From positions 1 to 33,830 of the forward strand of contig NZ_FMJL01000042.1 of the NCBI RefSeq assembly GCF_900095445.1: DNA of 33,830 bases, in the 5' to 3' direction. The position numbers and the translations under genes are program-made. Positions 9,050 to 16,326 of this stretch are shown here, in pieces (position 1 is the stretch's first letter; each line of letters begins with the position of its first letter). The notes beneath the pieces were generated by a model. The model had not been told where the DNA came from. It saw only the letters and a list, made by a program, of their open reading frames with translations, and did no database searches. This DNA comes from Clostridium sp. N3C (GTDB lineage: Bacteria; Bacillota; Clostridia; Clostridiales; Clostridiaceae).

Positions 9050-10140
9050 TCTTTAATCACCACCGCATTTTCAGGATTCCAAGTTACATATAACTCCTCG
9101 GATCTATAACTTAAATCGTAGGCCTCCCCTGCAGGAGCACTAACAGTAACAGCTCTTCCATTAGCTAAGGTAACAATGGTTTTAATAGTAGAGCCTATAT
9201 ATATACTTTCCTTATATTTTGCCTTAAAATAGGAATCCCTGTCGGCAGGAGCCGGTTTTATCTTTAGTCTTTCAGGTCTGATAGCGAAACAAATAGTATC
9301 GTTACCTACAGGTGTTGATTTATCTAAAAGAACATCTTGTCCATCTTCTAAAGTAGCTTGAACCTGTCCTTTTTCAAAGCCTTTGAATCTTGCTTCAAAA
9401 ATATTGGTTTCACCGATAAAGTCCGCTACAAATCTAGTAGCAGGTCTTTCATATATTTCATCCGGTGTACCAACTTGCTCTATTTTACCGTTATTCATTA
9501 TACATATTCTATTTGACATAGTAAGTGCTTCCTCTTGATCGTGAGTAACAAATATAAATGTAATTCCCAGTTGCTTTTGTAGATGCTTTAATTCCACCTG
9601 CATCTGCTTACGAAGTTTTTGATCTAGGGCACCCAATGGTTCATCTAGAAGCAATACTTTTGGTTTATTAATAATTGCTCTAGCAATTGCAACACGTTGC
9701 TTTTGCCCACCGCTTAGCTGATCCGGCATACGTTTCTCCATGCCCTCAAGCTGTACCATTTTTAACATCTCTTTTACTCTTCTGTCAATTTCAGTCTTAG
9801 ATACCTTCTTTAAGTTAAGCCCAAAAGCTATATTATCGTAGATATTCATATGAGGAAATAAGGCATAACTTTGAAAAACGGTATTAACTTGTCTTTCGTA
9901 AGGGGGCTTTGAAGAAACATCTTCCCCGTCAATATAAATGTTTCCTTGAGTACATTTTTCAAAACCTGCTATCATTCTCAAGGTTGTAGTTTTTCCGCAT
10001 CCGCTGGGGCCTAAGATGGTAAGGAATTCGCCTTCCATTATTTCCAGGGAAATATCATTTACAGCAGCGTGAGACTGATCATGATCATCATCATCAAACA
10101 CTTTTACAACATGATTCAATTTTACCATTGAGTGTGTCAA
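9046..10140 (-). CDS. potA: Spermidine/putrescine ABC transporter ATP-binding protein
   Basis: This is the ATPase of the polyamine importer, first gene of potA-potB-potCD. The 364 residues show Walker [11 protein letters not shown]-loop VFQSYALFP, signature [14 protein letters not shown], Walker [12 protein letters not shown] and switch His in [11 protein letters not shown]-terminal TOBE domain (about residues 280-360) has the typical AIRPERLKI segment. The start given is a TTG 10 nt after AAGGAG (10151-10156). The alternative is the in-frame ATG at 10128, four codons on, which has only AAGGG 12 nt upstream. An acidic DDDDHDQ insert near residues 16-22 is mildly unusual. The operon's promoter, palindrome and leader terminator lie at 10184-10305. 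Confidence 0.93.
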   Translation of the reverse strand: MTHSMVKLNHVVKVFDDDDHDQSHAAVNDISLEIMEGEFLTILGPSGCGKTTTLRMIAGFEKCTQGNIYIDGEDVSSKPPYERQVNTVFQSYALFPHMNIYDNIAFGLNLKKVSKTEIDRRVKEMLKMVQLEGMEKRMPDQLSGGQKQRVAIARAIINKPKVLLLDEPLGALDQKLRKQMQVELKHLQKQLGITFIFVTHDQEEALTMSNRICIMNNGKIEQVGTPDEIYERPATRFVADFIGETNIFEARFKGFEKGQVQATLEDGQDVLLDKSTPVGNDTICFAIRPERLKIKPAPADRDSYFKAKYKESIYIGSTIKTIVTLANGRAVTVSAPAGEAYDLSYRSEELYVTWNPENAVVIKE

Positions 10141-10183
10141 CCCTTATCAACTCCTTCATTAATAAGCAAATTAATTATATAAA

Positions 10184-10221
10184 GTATAAAAACCCTCCCT
10201 AAGACTCTTTAGGGAAAGGTT
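10184..10221 (-). terminator. Leader terminator (attenuator) ahead of potA
   Basis: Read on the minus strand, AACCTTTCCCTAA (10221-10209) pairs with TTAGGGAGGGTT (10202-10191), with one bulged base, around a 6-nt loop. TTTTTATA follows. This is a well-formed intrinsic terminator between the likely pot promoter and the potA start. No other minus-strand gene lies upstream, so it probably regulates the pot operon itself. Confidence 0.65.
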
Positions 10222-10237
10222 AGTTAACAAATTTCAA

Positions 10238-10266
10238 TATAATCATACAAACTTTGTATGATTATA
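10238..10266. promoter_or_regulatory. 29-bp perfect palindrome in the pot leader
   Basis: Fourteen-base arms (10238-10251 and 10253-10266; core ATCATACAAA / TTTGTATGAT) flank a single central base with no mismatch. It lies just downstream of the candidate pot promoter and upstream of the leader terminator. Short TTGAAATT-like sequences flank it on both sides on the minus strand. It could be a repressor operator at the DNA level, or a leader hairpin in RNA. Confidence 0.6.
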
Positions 10267-10276
10267 ATTTCAATTA

Positions 10277-10305
10277 TTTATATCATAAATGAATAGTGAT
10301 AGCAA
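10277..10305 (-). promoter_or_regulatory. Candidate promoter of the pot operon
   Basis: On the minus strand TTGCTA (10305-10300) precedes TATAAA (10282-10277) with exactly 17 nt between. Transcription would start around 10270, at the edge of the palindrome, making a leader of about 130 nt. Confidence 0.5.
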
Positions 10306-10439
10306 TATTATTTTGAAAATTAATATATAAAAAAATTTAGTTTTAAAATGTATTTTAATAATCTATACTAAAAGATGTGAAAGAACACAATGGAGCACAT
10401 AAAAAGGAATTTATGTTATAAATTACAGGAGGATTAATG

Positions 10440-11510
10440 ATGAATATTAAAAGATTAGATAAAGTAATTGAAAATATGAAAAGGCACCAATTAGAGCAGA
10501 TGATAATTTCTAATCCAGCTTCTATATTCTATTTAACAGGAAAGTGGATAGAAGCTGGAGAGAGAATGTTGGTGCTTTATATAAATGCTAAGGGACAATG
10601 TAAACTTATAATAAATGAATTGTTTCCTTTAGATGATCAACCATATTTAGAAAAAATTATTTATAACGACAGGGAAGATGCGGTAAAAATACTAGCTAGC
10701 CTAGTAGAGGATAAGAAATTAGGTATTGATAAAGTTTGGCCTTCACATTTTTTAATAAGACTTATGGAATTAAAACACGGTATTACTTTTGTAAATGGCT
10801 CACCTATAATGGATGAAGTTAGAATGATTAAGGATGCGGAAGAAATTAAGCTTATGAAAGAAGCTTCTGCTATAAACGATAAGGTAATGGCGGAAGCAAT
10901 AGAAGTTGTTAAGCAAGGCTATGAAGAAAAGAAGGTATGCAAGTTACTTGCAGATATCTACGAAAAATATAAAACTTACAGCTTTTCCTTTTATCCTTTG
11001 ATTGCCTACGGAGCCAACGCTGCAGAGCCACATCATAGTTCTGATTCTACCATGGTTAAGGATGGAGATAGCATCATTTTAGATATTGGTGGCTTTACTA
11101 ATGGATATTGTTCCGATATGACAAGGACAGTATTTTATAGAAAGGTATCTGATGAAGCAGAGAAGGTATATAATTTAGTTTTAGAAGCTAATAGAAAAGG
11201 CATAGAAGCAGTAAAGCCTGGTGTAAAATTGAGTGATATAGATAAAGCCGCCAGAGATGTTATAGAAAATGCAGGCTATGGTAAATATTTCACCCATAGA
11301 ACAGGGCATAATATAGGAGTTGAAGTCCACGAGTTTCCTGATGTAAGTTCTGTAAGTCATTTAGAAGCAAAACCAGGAATGATTTTCTCCATAGAGCCAG
11401 GAATTTATCTACCAGGAAAGTTAGGCGTAAGAATAGAAGACCTAGTGCTAGTAACAGAAACTGGCTGTGAAGTTTTAAATGCCTATCCTAAGGAATTGCA
11501 AATTATATAA
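10440..11510 (+). CDS. M24 family metallopeptidase (Xaa-Pro aminopeptidase/dipeptidase type)
   Basis: This is a cytosolic pita-bread-fold peptidase expected to release or cleave X-Pro bonds. A creatinase-type N-terminal domain (about residues 1-120) precedes the M24 catalytic domain. All five dinuclear-metal ligands can be placed, counting from this start: Asp215 (LDIGG), Asp226 (CSDMTRT), His290 (TGHNIG), Glu319 (IEPG) and Glu333 (RIED). The 356 residues match Firmicute YqhT/PepQ-like proteins. Two ATGs abut at 10437 and 10440; the second sits 7 nt after AGGAGG (10427-10432), the first only 4, so 10440 is preferred. The gene is divergent from the pot operon. Sequence alone does not separate aminopeptidase P from prolidase. 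Confidence 0.9.
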   Translation: MNIKRLDKVIENMKRHQLEQMIISNPASIFYLTGKWIEAGERMLVLYINAKGQCKLIINELFPLDDQPYLEKIIYNDREDAVKILASLVEDKKLGIDKVWPSHFLIRLMELKHGITFVNGSPIMDEVRMIKDAEEIKLMKEASAINDKVMAEAIEVVKQGYEEKKVCKLLADIYEKYKTYSFSFYPLIAYGANAAEPHHSSDSTMVKDGDSIILDIGGFTNGYCSDMTRTVFYRKVSDEAEKVYNLVLEANRKGIEAVKPGVKLSDIDKAARDVIENAGYGKYFTHRTGHNIGVEVHEFPDVSSVSHLEAKPGMIFSIEPGIYLPGKLGVRIEDLVLVTETGCEVLNAYPKELQII

Positions 11511-11543
11511 GGGTAAATAGTGGCTGTATTGCCTCCCTTTTCA
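11508..11543 (+). terminator. Weak terminator-like structure after the M24 peptidase
   Basis: AAGGG next to the stop codon can pair with CCCTT near 11536, with an inner GGC/GCC stem, followed by TTTTC. The stem is imperfect and the U-tract short, so read-through into the SASP gene is possible. Confidence 0.3.
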
Positions 11544-11621
11544 TAGTGTATTAGTTGATAAATTGCATAAACTTATAATGCAAAGCAATAAGAATCCAAA
11601 AGATTAAAGGAGGTAATGCAG

Positions 11622-11822
11622 ATGGCATCAAAAAATAACAATAGGGTATTAGTTCCAGAAGCAAAACAGGGATTAAACAGATTTAAGGCAGAGGTAGCTA
11701 GCGAAATAGGAATAGCTAATTATGACAACATAGATAAGGGTAACCTTACTTCCAGACAGAATGGATATGTTGGCGGAACAATGGTTAAGAAGATGGTAGA
11801 GGCATACGAAAAAGGACTATAG
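11622..11822 (+). CDS. Alpha/beta-type small acid-soluble spore protein
   Basis: This is a DNA-binding protein of the spore core that coats and protects DNA and is degraded at germination. The 66 residues show the family pattern: VPEAKQGLNRFKAEVASEIGI in the first half, containing the region cut by the germination protease GPR (EVASEIG), and the conserved GGTMVKKMVE segment near the C-terminus. An upstream in-frame ATG at 11616 lies only 2 nt from AGGAGG, whereas 11622 has the expected 8-nt spacing and gives the typical MASKNN start. I could not find a convincing sigma-G promoter upstream. The inverted repeat TTGCAT/ATGCAA (11563-11583) is present there. It shows the host sporulates. Confidence 0.93.
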   Translation: MASKNNNRVLVPEAKQGLNRFKAEVASEIGIANYDNIDKGNLTSRQNGYVGGTMVKKMVEAYEKGL

Positions 11823-11850
11823 TATTATAGAAGTAATTAATGTAGCTTAT

Positions 11851-11880
11851 AGGCACTCCTTTTGGAGTGCCTCTTTAATA
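11851..11880 (+). terminator. Terminator of the SASP gene
   Basis: A perfect 9-bp stem, AGGCACTCC (11851-11859) with GGAGTGCCT (11864-11872), has a TTTT loop and is followed by a T-rich stretch. It lies 28 nt after the stop and also separates the convergent permease gene. Confidence 0.8.
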
Positions 11881-11883
11881 TTT

Positions 11884-12798
11884 TTAACTCATTAACCTAA
11901 TAAACAATTCAATTATAATTCCAGCAACAGAGCTAATAGCAACTAGTAGCGCAACCACCCTCAAGGAATCTTTCACACTCTTGTTTTCCTTAAAGAGAAC
12001 TAGTAAGCCCAAACCAGCATTAGAGCCTAGACCGGCTATAACAGATCCAAAACTTAGACCGCCCTTTAAGAATACTTCAGTAATAGCTACTGATGAAGCA
12101 CAGTTAGGTATAAGACCAAAGATGGATGCAAATATTGGTTGGAACAATGAGTTAGACATTAGAACATTACCTAAATTATCCTCACCTACATAAGAAATAA
12201 TAGAATTAATTATTACAGAAGCTATAAATAAGTAGATAAATATCGTAATAGTATGTTTGATAGGGTGAGTTATAAGTTCCTTCCAATTAACTTCATTGCT
12301 AGAACAGCTGTGACCACAGCAGCCCTTTTCATGTATTTCATTTAAGTGATTATCCTCTACAACTTCGGAAGAAGCACAGATTTCTGCTCCTACTTGTCTT
12401 TTAGCTCTAGTAGTTATTATAAAGTCCACTAGGTAACCAGCTACTAGTGCAATAATGAATTTTGATAAAAATAAGGGAAGCACTACTCTTATTTTATCCG
12501 GTTGTGACAAGATTATAGGCAAGGCCTCATCTGAGGTTGAAAGATAAACTGCCAGCAAGGTACCTAGAGTAACTACTTTTTTGTTATAAAGTGCTGTTGC
12601 CATTACGGAAAATCCACATTGTGGAACAAGGCCAAAGAGGGCGCCAGCAGCTGGAGCAACCTTTCCTGCTTTCTTAACCTTAGTTATGAGATTATCACCT
12701 AATTTGATTTCAATATACTCTATTGCTACGTAGATTACAAAAAGAAAAGGTATCATTTTTGCTGTATCAATAAGAGCATCTAGTAAAATTTCAGACAT
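11884..12798 (-). CDS. ArsP_2-type heavy-metal permease (putative manganese/arsenic exporter)
   Basis: This is an integral membrane protein of 304 residues with about eight to ten hydrophobic segments in two homologous halves. Each half carries a signature turn: GLVPQCGFSVMAT (about residues 56-68) and GLIPNCASSVAIT (about 221-233). This is the pattern of the ArsP_2 (formerly DUF2899) family, variously annotated as arsenic efflux or putative manganese transporter. Between the halves lies a soluble linker with a Cys/His cluster (HEKGCCGHSCSS), a plausible metal-binding site. The ATG follows AGGAGGT at good spacing. A Fur-box-like palindrome (12812-12828) sits directly upstream, supporting metal control. 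The metal cannot be told from sequence. Confidence 0.75.
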   Translation of the reverse strand: MSEILLDALIDTAKMIPFLFVIYVAIEYIEIKLGDNLITKVKKAGKVAPAAGALFGLVPQCGFSVMATALYNKKVVTLGTLLAVYLSTSDEALPIILSQPDKIRVVLPLFLSKFIIALVAGYLVDFIITTRAKRQVGAEICASSEVVEDNHLNEIHEKGCCGHSCSSNEVNWKELITHPIKHTITIFIYLFIASVIINSIISYVGEDNLGNVLMSNSLFQPIFASIFGLIPNCASSVAITEVFLKGGLSFGSVIAGLGSNAGLGLLVLFKENKSVKDSLRVVALLVAISSVAGIIIELFIRLMS

Positions 12799-12811
12799 AC
12801 TTACCTCCTAA

Positions 12812-12828
12812 ATGCGAATTATTTGCAT
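12812..12828. promoter_or_regulatory. Fur-family-like operator of the metal permease
   Basis: ATGCGAAT-T-ATTTGCAT is an 8-1-8 inverted repeat with one mismatch per arm pair, matching the 7-1-7 architecture of Fur/Zur/PerR boxes (core TGCAAAT-A-ATTCGCA on the gene strand). It lies immediately upstream of the ribosome-binding site, where a repressor would block transcription. The family member is an inference, as the bases differ from the classical Fur box. Confidence 0.5.
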
Positions 12829-12935
12829 CTATACTTTATCATTATATACAAAAATAATCAAGTTTAAAACTGGAATATTTTTTTAATATATTATTTTAAT
12901 GAATTATTAAGGTAAGTATGTAAAGGTTAATAAAT

Positions 12936-13709
12936 TTAATTTAGTACAAGGCTATTTATTATTGCTAAATATTCTCTAACATAATATGTAGGGATTAGTA
13001 AGGAGAGTATAGGGGCTGACCAGCATTGAACATCTTCAAAACCTGCTTTCTTAGCCAATGCCTTTGAGCGAAACATATGGAAGTTACTTGTAACAATAGT
13101 TATTTTAATATTTTCTTTACTACCTATTTCTCTAATAAGTTTTCTGCTAAACACTAAGTTTTCCTCAGTGCTAGTTGATTTTTCTTCTTTTATTATCCTG
13201 TCTGCAGATATACCCTGTTCTACTAAATATCTCTTCATGGCTTCTGCTTCAGTAATAGTTTCACCGGGACCTTGTCCACCAGAAACCACTATCTTTGTGT
13301 CTTCTGGCAAAATATCTAGTAGCTCTATGCTTGCTTTAAGTCTCTGGGATAAGGTAAGGGATGGCACATCTCCATTTAGTCCGGCACCAAGTATAACAAC
13401 ATAATCTGACTTTTCTGAGTCCTTTGCATTACCGGATCCTATTATAAGGCTTTCTACAATAATAAAGGATATTATGAAAAGTATAGCAAGGGTATGAATT
13501 ATAATGCTTCCATACTTTATAAATTTATTGATCATATTTAGTTGTATTTTCAAATGAAGATATGCTAAGACAGCTAAAACTATGCTTAGAAATAGAAAAA
13601 AGGGCCAGAAGGTTACATTAAGGGCCATAGTACATAGAGAGTTTAGAAGGCAGAAAATAGCTAAAATACACATGATTATTCCTATTATTCTTTTCAGTTT
13701 TTTTGGCAA
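12936..13709 (-). CDS. YdcF/ElyC-like DUF218 membrane protein
   Basis: The N-terminal third has about four hydrophobic segments; a DUF218 domain follows on the outer face. Its signature blocks are visible: YVVILGAGLNGDVPS, IVVSGGQGPGETITEAEAMK, STSTEENLVFS and IVTSNFHMFRS. Relatives include ElyC and SanA in E. coli, linked to envelope integrity, with no settled enzymatic activity. Start choice: a TTG at 13715 lies only 2 nt from GGAGG, whereas the in-frame TTG at 13709 lies 8 nt away and is preferred, giving 257 residues; both are non-ATG. The gene is co-oriented with the permease but separated by 137 nt holding that gene's own operator. Function in this host is unknown. Confidence 0.8.
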   Translation of the reverse strand: MPKKLKRIIGIIMCILAIFCLLNSLCTMALNVTFWPFFLFLSIVLAVLAYLHLKIQLNMINKFIKYGSIIIHTLAILFIISFIIVESLIIGSGNAKDSEKSDYVVILGAGLNGDVPSLTLSQRLKASIELLDILPEDTKIVVSGGQGPGETITEAEAMKRYLVEQGISADRIIKEEKSTSTEENLVFSRKLIREIGSKENIKITIVTSNFHMFRSKALAKKAGFEDVQCWSAPILSLLIPTYYVREYLAIINSLVLN

Positions 13710-13906
13710 AATCAATTCCTCCTATCTAAAATATTGATATCAATTATTATACGCTAGTTGGAAGGAGAAAGCACTTTTAGTGTACTTTTTTGCTAAGTTT
13801 TAAAAATAAATGTTATATTGGAATCATTAAAAAATATTTTAGTAATCTAATAGTAAATGTTATAATTAGCTTATAACTTATAAAACTAACTATTTTGGAG
13901 GAAACT

Positions 13907-14302
13907 ATGAAGAAAGGTATATCATTATTTATTGCCTGTATATTAATGATTATTTTTACCACAGCTTGTAGTATGGAAGAAATCTTTAATGGAAGTCGCA
14001 CAAGCAATGACCAACAGTTTATAATGGAGTATTCTATTTTCACTGGGTCAAAAACTCATGAAATTCAATTAGAAAAAGGCACAATTATTGATGTTAACAT
14101 AAAGAATACTGATGGAAATCTAAGGGTTGTTATATCAGATGCAGATGGGGAAGAATTATATAGAGGAGATAATGCAGAAACAGGAACCTTTTCTGTGGAG
14201 ACCCTTAAAGATAGTAAGTACAAATTTGCTGTTACCGGTAAGAAGGCAAAGGGCGGAGTAAGCTTTAAAGTTCGAAAAGATGTTGACAAGAATGTTCAAT
14301 AA
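13907..14302 (+). CDS. Small lipoprotein of unknown function
   Basis: A 131-residue exported lipoprotein: a Lys-rich start, a hydrophobic core, and the lipobox FTTAC with Cys21 as the lipid-attachment residue. The mature part is short, about 110 residues, and predicted beta-rich (segments such as IIDVNIKNTDGNLRVVISDADG and YKFAVTGKKAKGGVSFKVR), resembling small surface beta-sandwich domains. No catalytic motif is seen. A longer reading from a TTG at 13895 would use the Shine-Dalgarno GGAGG itself as coding sequence, so the ATG at 13907 is chosen. TATAAT at 13861-13866 is a likely -10. The 3' end of the gene contains the promoter of the following ABC-F gene. Confidence 0.75.
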   Translation: MKKGISLFIACILMIIFTTACSMEEIFNGSRTSNDQQFIMEYSIFTGSKTHEIQLEKGTIIDVNIKNTDGNLRVVISDADGEELYRGDNAETGTFSVETLKDSKYKFAVTGKKAKGGVSFKVRKDVDKNVQ

Positions 14303-14310
14303 TATATAAT
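14283..14310 (+). promoter_or_regulatory. Consensus promoter of the ABC-F gene, inside the lipoprotein 3' end
   Basis: TTGACA (14283-14288) and TATAAT (14305-14310) are both perfect, with a 16-nt spacer. The -35 and most of the spacer lie in the last codons of the lipoprotein gene. Such a strong promoter feeding a leader of about 250 nt suggests control after initiation. Confidence 0.75.
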
Positions 14311-14349
14311 GAAAGTGAATACTAAGAAAGGTAGGTATAAGAAGGAGAA

Positions 14350-14361
14350 ATGAGGAAGTAA
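14350..14361 (+). CDS. Possible three-codon leader peptide (Met-Arg-Lys)
   Basis: ATG-AGG-AAG-TAA follows AAGGAG (14342-14347) by 2 nt and lies about 33 nt after the predicted transcription start of the ABC-F leader. Leaders of antibiotic-inducible ABC-F genes commonly contain a short ORF on which a drug-bound ribosome stalls. The short spacing makes this call weak, and it may be chance. Confidence 0.3.
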   Translation: MRK

Positions 14362-14400
14362 TTCTATTTTAGCTTAAAGTAATTAAATATTTATTAAGCT

Positions 14401-14567
14401 GGAGTGGATAATATCCTCATATTTGTGGTGCCTTTTTATGCCCTTCTATAAAAAATGTTTTTTATGCTGTAGTTGTATAGGTGTTTGTAGACATCTTACT
14501 ATGGCTATGTTTTTGGGCTATAAAAAATAAGTTTGATATTATCCTCTCCATTAAGGAGGGGTTTTTT
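14401..14567 (+). promoter_or_regulatory. Attenuator-like leader with competing hairpins over the ABC-F ribosome-binding site
   Basis: CCTCTCC (14543-14549) pairs with GGAGGGG (14555-14561) around ATTAA, followed by TTTTTT. This is an intrinsic terminator whose 3' arm contains the AAGGAGG of the ABC-F gene. The 5' arm is also part of 14535-14549, which pairs 14 of 15 bases with 14401-14415. That distant pairing would dismantle the terminator and free the ribosome-binding site. A further hairpin, AGCTTAA/TTAAGCT (14371-14400), abuts the upstream partner. The arrangement is that of an antiterminator/terminator switch; the signal is not shown. Confidence 0.65.
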
Positions 14568-16208
14568 ATGTTATTAGCAGAAATCTGTGGAGTAAAAAAG
14601 TATTTTGGGGATAGATTAATCCTGTCTGTGGATAATTTTAAGATTTATTCTGGAGATAGAATTGGTGTTGTAGGTTTAAATGGAGCTGGAAAATCTACCT
14701 TTTTAAATATTCTTGCTGGTAGGATATTACCTGAAGAAGGAAAGGTAGAAATTAAGGCTAGCTACTCGTATATTACTCAATTGGAGGATGAAGAGCCTAT
14801 TAGTGCAGAGGGGGCTTTGGCTAGAAGATTCGGTGTTAAACACTTATCTGCTGAAGGAAATAGCGGTGGAGAAAAGACACGAAAAAAGCTAGCGGCAAGT
14901 TTAGAAAGGAATACAGCATTAATAATGGCAGATGAGCCTACAAGCAATTTAGATAGGGAAGGCATAGAGCTTTTGCAAAAGGAATTTAAGGAATTTGAAG
15001 GGGCTTTATTGATTGTTTCTCATGATAGAGAGTTTTTAGATGAAGTATGCAATAGCATATTAGAGATAGAAGACGGAAAGATAAAAATATACAAGGGTAA
15101 TTACTCTAAGTATAAGATGTTAAAGGAGCAGGAAAGGGAGAGGGCTTATTTTGAATATGAGGAGTATACCAAAGAAAAGCAGAGGCTAGAGGCGGTTATT
15201 TTAGAAACCAAGGAAAAGGTAAAAACCATGAGAAAGGCTCCTCCCAGAATGGGAAACTCTGAGGCTAGACTTCACAAGATGGGAAATCAGAAGGCTAAGG
15301 CTTCTTTGGATAGGGCTGTAAAGAATATTAAGGCCAGGATAGATAAAATGGAGGTTAAAGAAAAACCTAAGGAGTTGCCGAGGGTTAATATGGATTTAAT
15401 AAGTAAAAATAAACTCCATTGCAAGGTAGTAATAAGGGGAGAAAAAATTACTAAGAGCTTTGGAAAAAGAGTTATCTTTGAAAAATCAGAATTTAAAATT
15501 ATTAATGGAAGTAAAACTGCTTTGATAGGTCCTAACGGCTGTGGAAAAACTACCTTAATTAATATGATGGTCAGTGGACATGATAGTATAAAGGTAGCTA
15601 AGGGAGTAAAGATCGGGTACTTTACACAGAATTTAAATATGCTAGATTTAAATAAAAGTTTATTAGAAAATGTTATGGAAAGCAGCATTCAAAATGAAAC
15701 CTTTGTTAGAACTCTTCTAGCTAGATTGTTATTTAATAGAGAGGATCTAAATAAAAAGGTAGAGCTGCTTAGCGGTGGTGAAAGAGTAAAGGGAGCCTTA
15801 GCTAAAATCATGGTTAGTGATTTCAATATGTTGATTTTAGATGAGCCTACAAATTATTTAGACATTTACTCCTTAGAAGCAGTGGAAGAAGCTCTTAAGG
15901 AGTATAACAACACAATTTTATTTGTTTCTCACGATAGAAAGTTTGTTAAGAACCTGGCAGATCATATATTAGAAATTGAAAATAGAAAGATAAACTTTTT
16001 CCAAGGCAGCCTAGAGGAATATTTAAAAAAGAAGCAGCAGGCAGAAAAGCCTCAAAAGGAAGAGATAGATGAGGCTGAACTTATGCTCTTACAAAATAGG
16101 ATGGCAGAAATTTTAGGTAGGTTAAGTATGCCTTCTAAGAAGGATGATGTGGAAGCCTTGGATTTAGAGTATAAGGAAATACTAGAGAAGTTAAAAAGGT
16201 TTAAGTGA
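14568..16208 (+). CDS. Antibiotic-resistance-type ABC-F ribosome protection protein (Vga/VmlR/CplR-like)
   Basis: A soluble double-ATPase ABC-F protein of 546 residues without membrane segments. Domain 1 has Walker A GLNGAGKST, signature NSGGEKTRK and Walker B ALIMADEPTSNLD. Domain 2 has GPNGCGKTT (about 321-329), LSGGERVKG and [12 protein letters not shown]. The interdomain linker (about 190-270) is long, charged and coiled-coil-like and contains RMGNSEARLHKMG, which I recognise from resistance-type members that reach the peptidyl-transferase centre. A lysine-rich C-terminal extension follows (about 480-546). Relatives displace lincosamides, pleuromutilins and streptogramin A from the ribosome. 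The start is the ATG at 14568, 7 nt after AAGGAGGG; upstream in-frame codons lie in the regulatory leader. The attenuator-like leader supports a resistance role. Drug spectrum is unknown, and a housekeeping translation factor remains possible. Confidence 0.85.
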   Translation: MLLAEICGVKKYFGDRLILSVDNFKIYSGDRIGVVGLNGAGKSTFLNILAGRILPEEGKVEIKASYSYITQLEDEEPISAEGALARRFGVKHLSAEGNSGGEKTRKKLAASLERNTALIMADEPTSNLDREGIELLQKEFKEFEGALLIVSHDREFLDEVCNSILEIEDGKIKIYKGNYSKYKMLKEQERERAYFEYEEYTKEKQRLEAVILETKEKVKTMRKAPPRMGNSEARLHKMGNQKAKASLDRAVKNIKARIDKMEVKEKPKELPRVNMDLISKNKLHCKVVIRGEKITKSFGKRVIFEKSEFKIINGSKTALIGPNGCGKTTLINMMVSGHDSIKVAKGVKIGYFTQNLNMLDLNKSLLENVMESSIQNETFVRTLLARLLFNREDLNKKVELLSGGERVKGALAKIMVSDFNMLILDEPTNYLDIYSLEAVEEALKEYNNTILFVSHDRKFVKNLADHILEIENRKINFFQGSLEEYLKKKQQAEKPQKEEIDEAELMLLQNRMAEILGRLSMPSKKDDVEALDLEYKEILEKLKRFK

Positions 16209-16220
16209 GTTTAGTATAAG

Positions 16221-16256
16221 GGAATGCATTAGAATAAGATGCATTCCTTTTTAATT
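16221..16256 (+). terminator. Terminator of the ABC-F gene
   Basis: GGAATGCAT (16221-16229) pairs perfectly with ATGCATTCC (16239-16247), followed by TTTTTAATTT. It starts 13 nt after the stop codon. Confidence 0.85.
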
Positions 16257-16268
16257 TAATATGAAAAT

Positions 16269-16303
16269 AGTCTGTGGATCTCATTTTGAGATTTACACAG
16301 ACT
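16269..16303 (-). terminator. Hairpin, probable terminator of the S1-domain gene
   Basis: AGTCTGTG (16269-16276) pairs with CACAGACT (16296-16303), continued by GATCTCA/TGAGATT after a 2-nt bulge. On the minus strand ATTTTCATATT follows, a modest U-tract. It lies 23 nt beyond the end of the S1-domain gene. Confidence 0.6.
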
Positions 16304-16326
16304 ATGGTATACTCTCATTTCATGTA

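Noticed and set aside
13895..13906. TTG start four codons upstream for the 131-residue lipoprotein
   Set aside because: Those codons are the Shine-Dalgarno sequence itself; the ATG at 13907 gives a normal signal peptide.
14481..14567. N-terminal extension of the ABC-F protein by 29 codons
   Set aside because: The extension lies in the regulatory leader, has no ribosome-binding site, and the ATG at 14568 has an excellent one and matches family starts.
15287..15688. 133-codon minus-strand frame inside the ABC-F gene
   Set aside because: Antisense to the second Walker A and linker; hydrophobic composition comes from complementing Lys/Glu codons.
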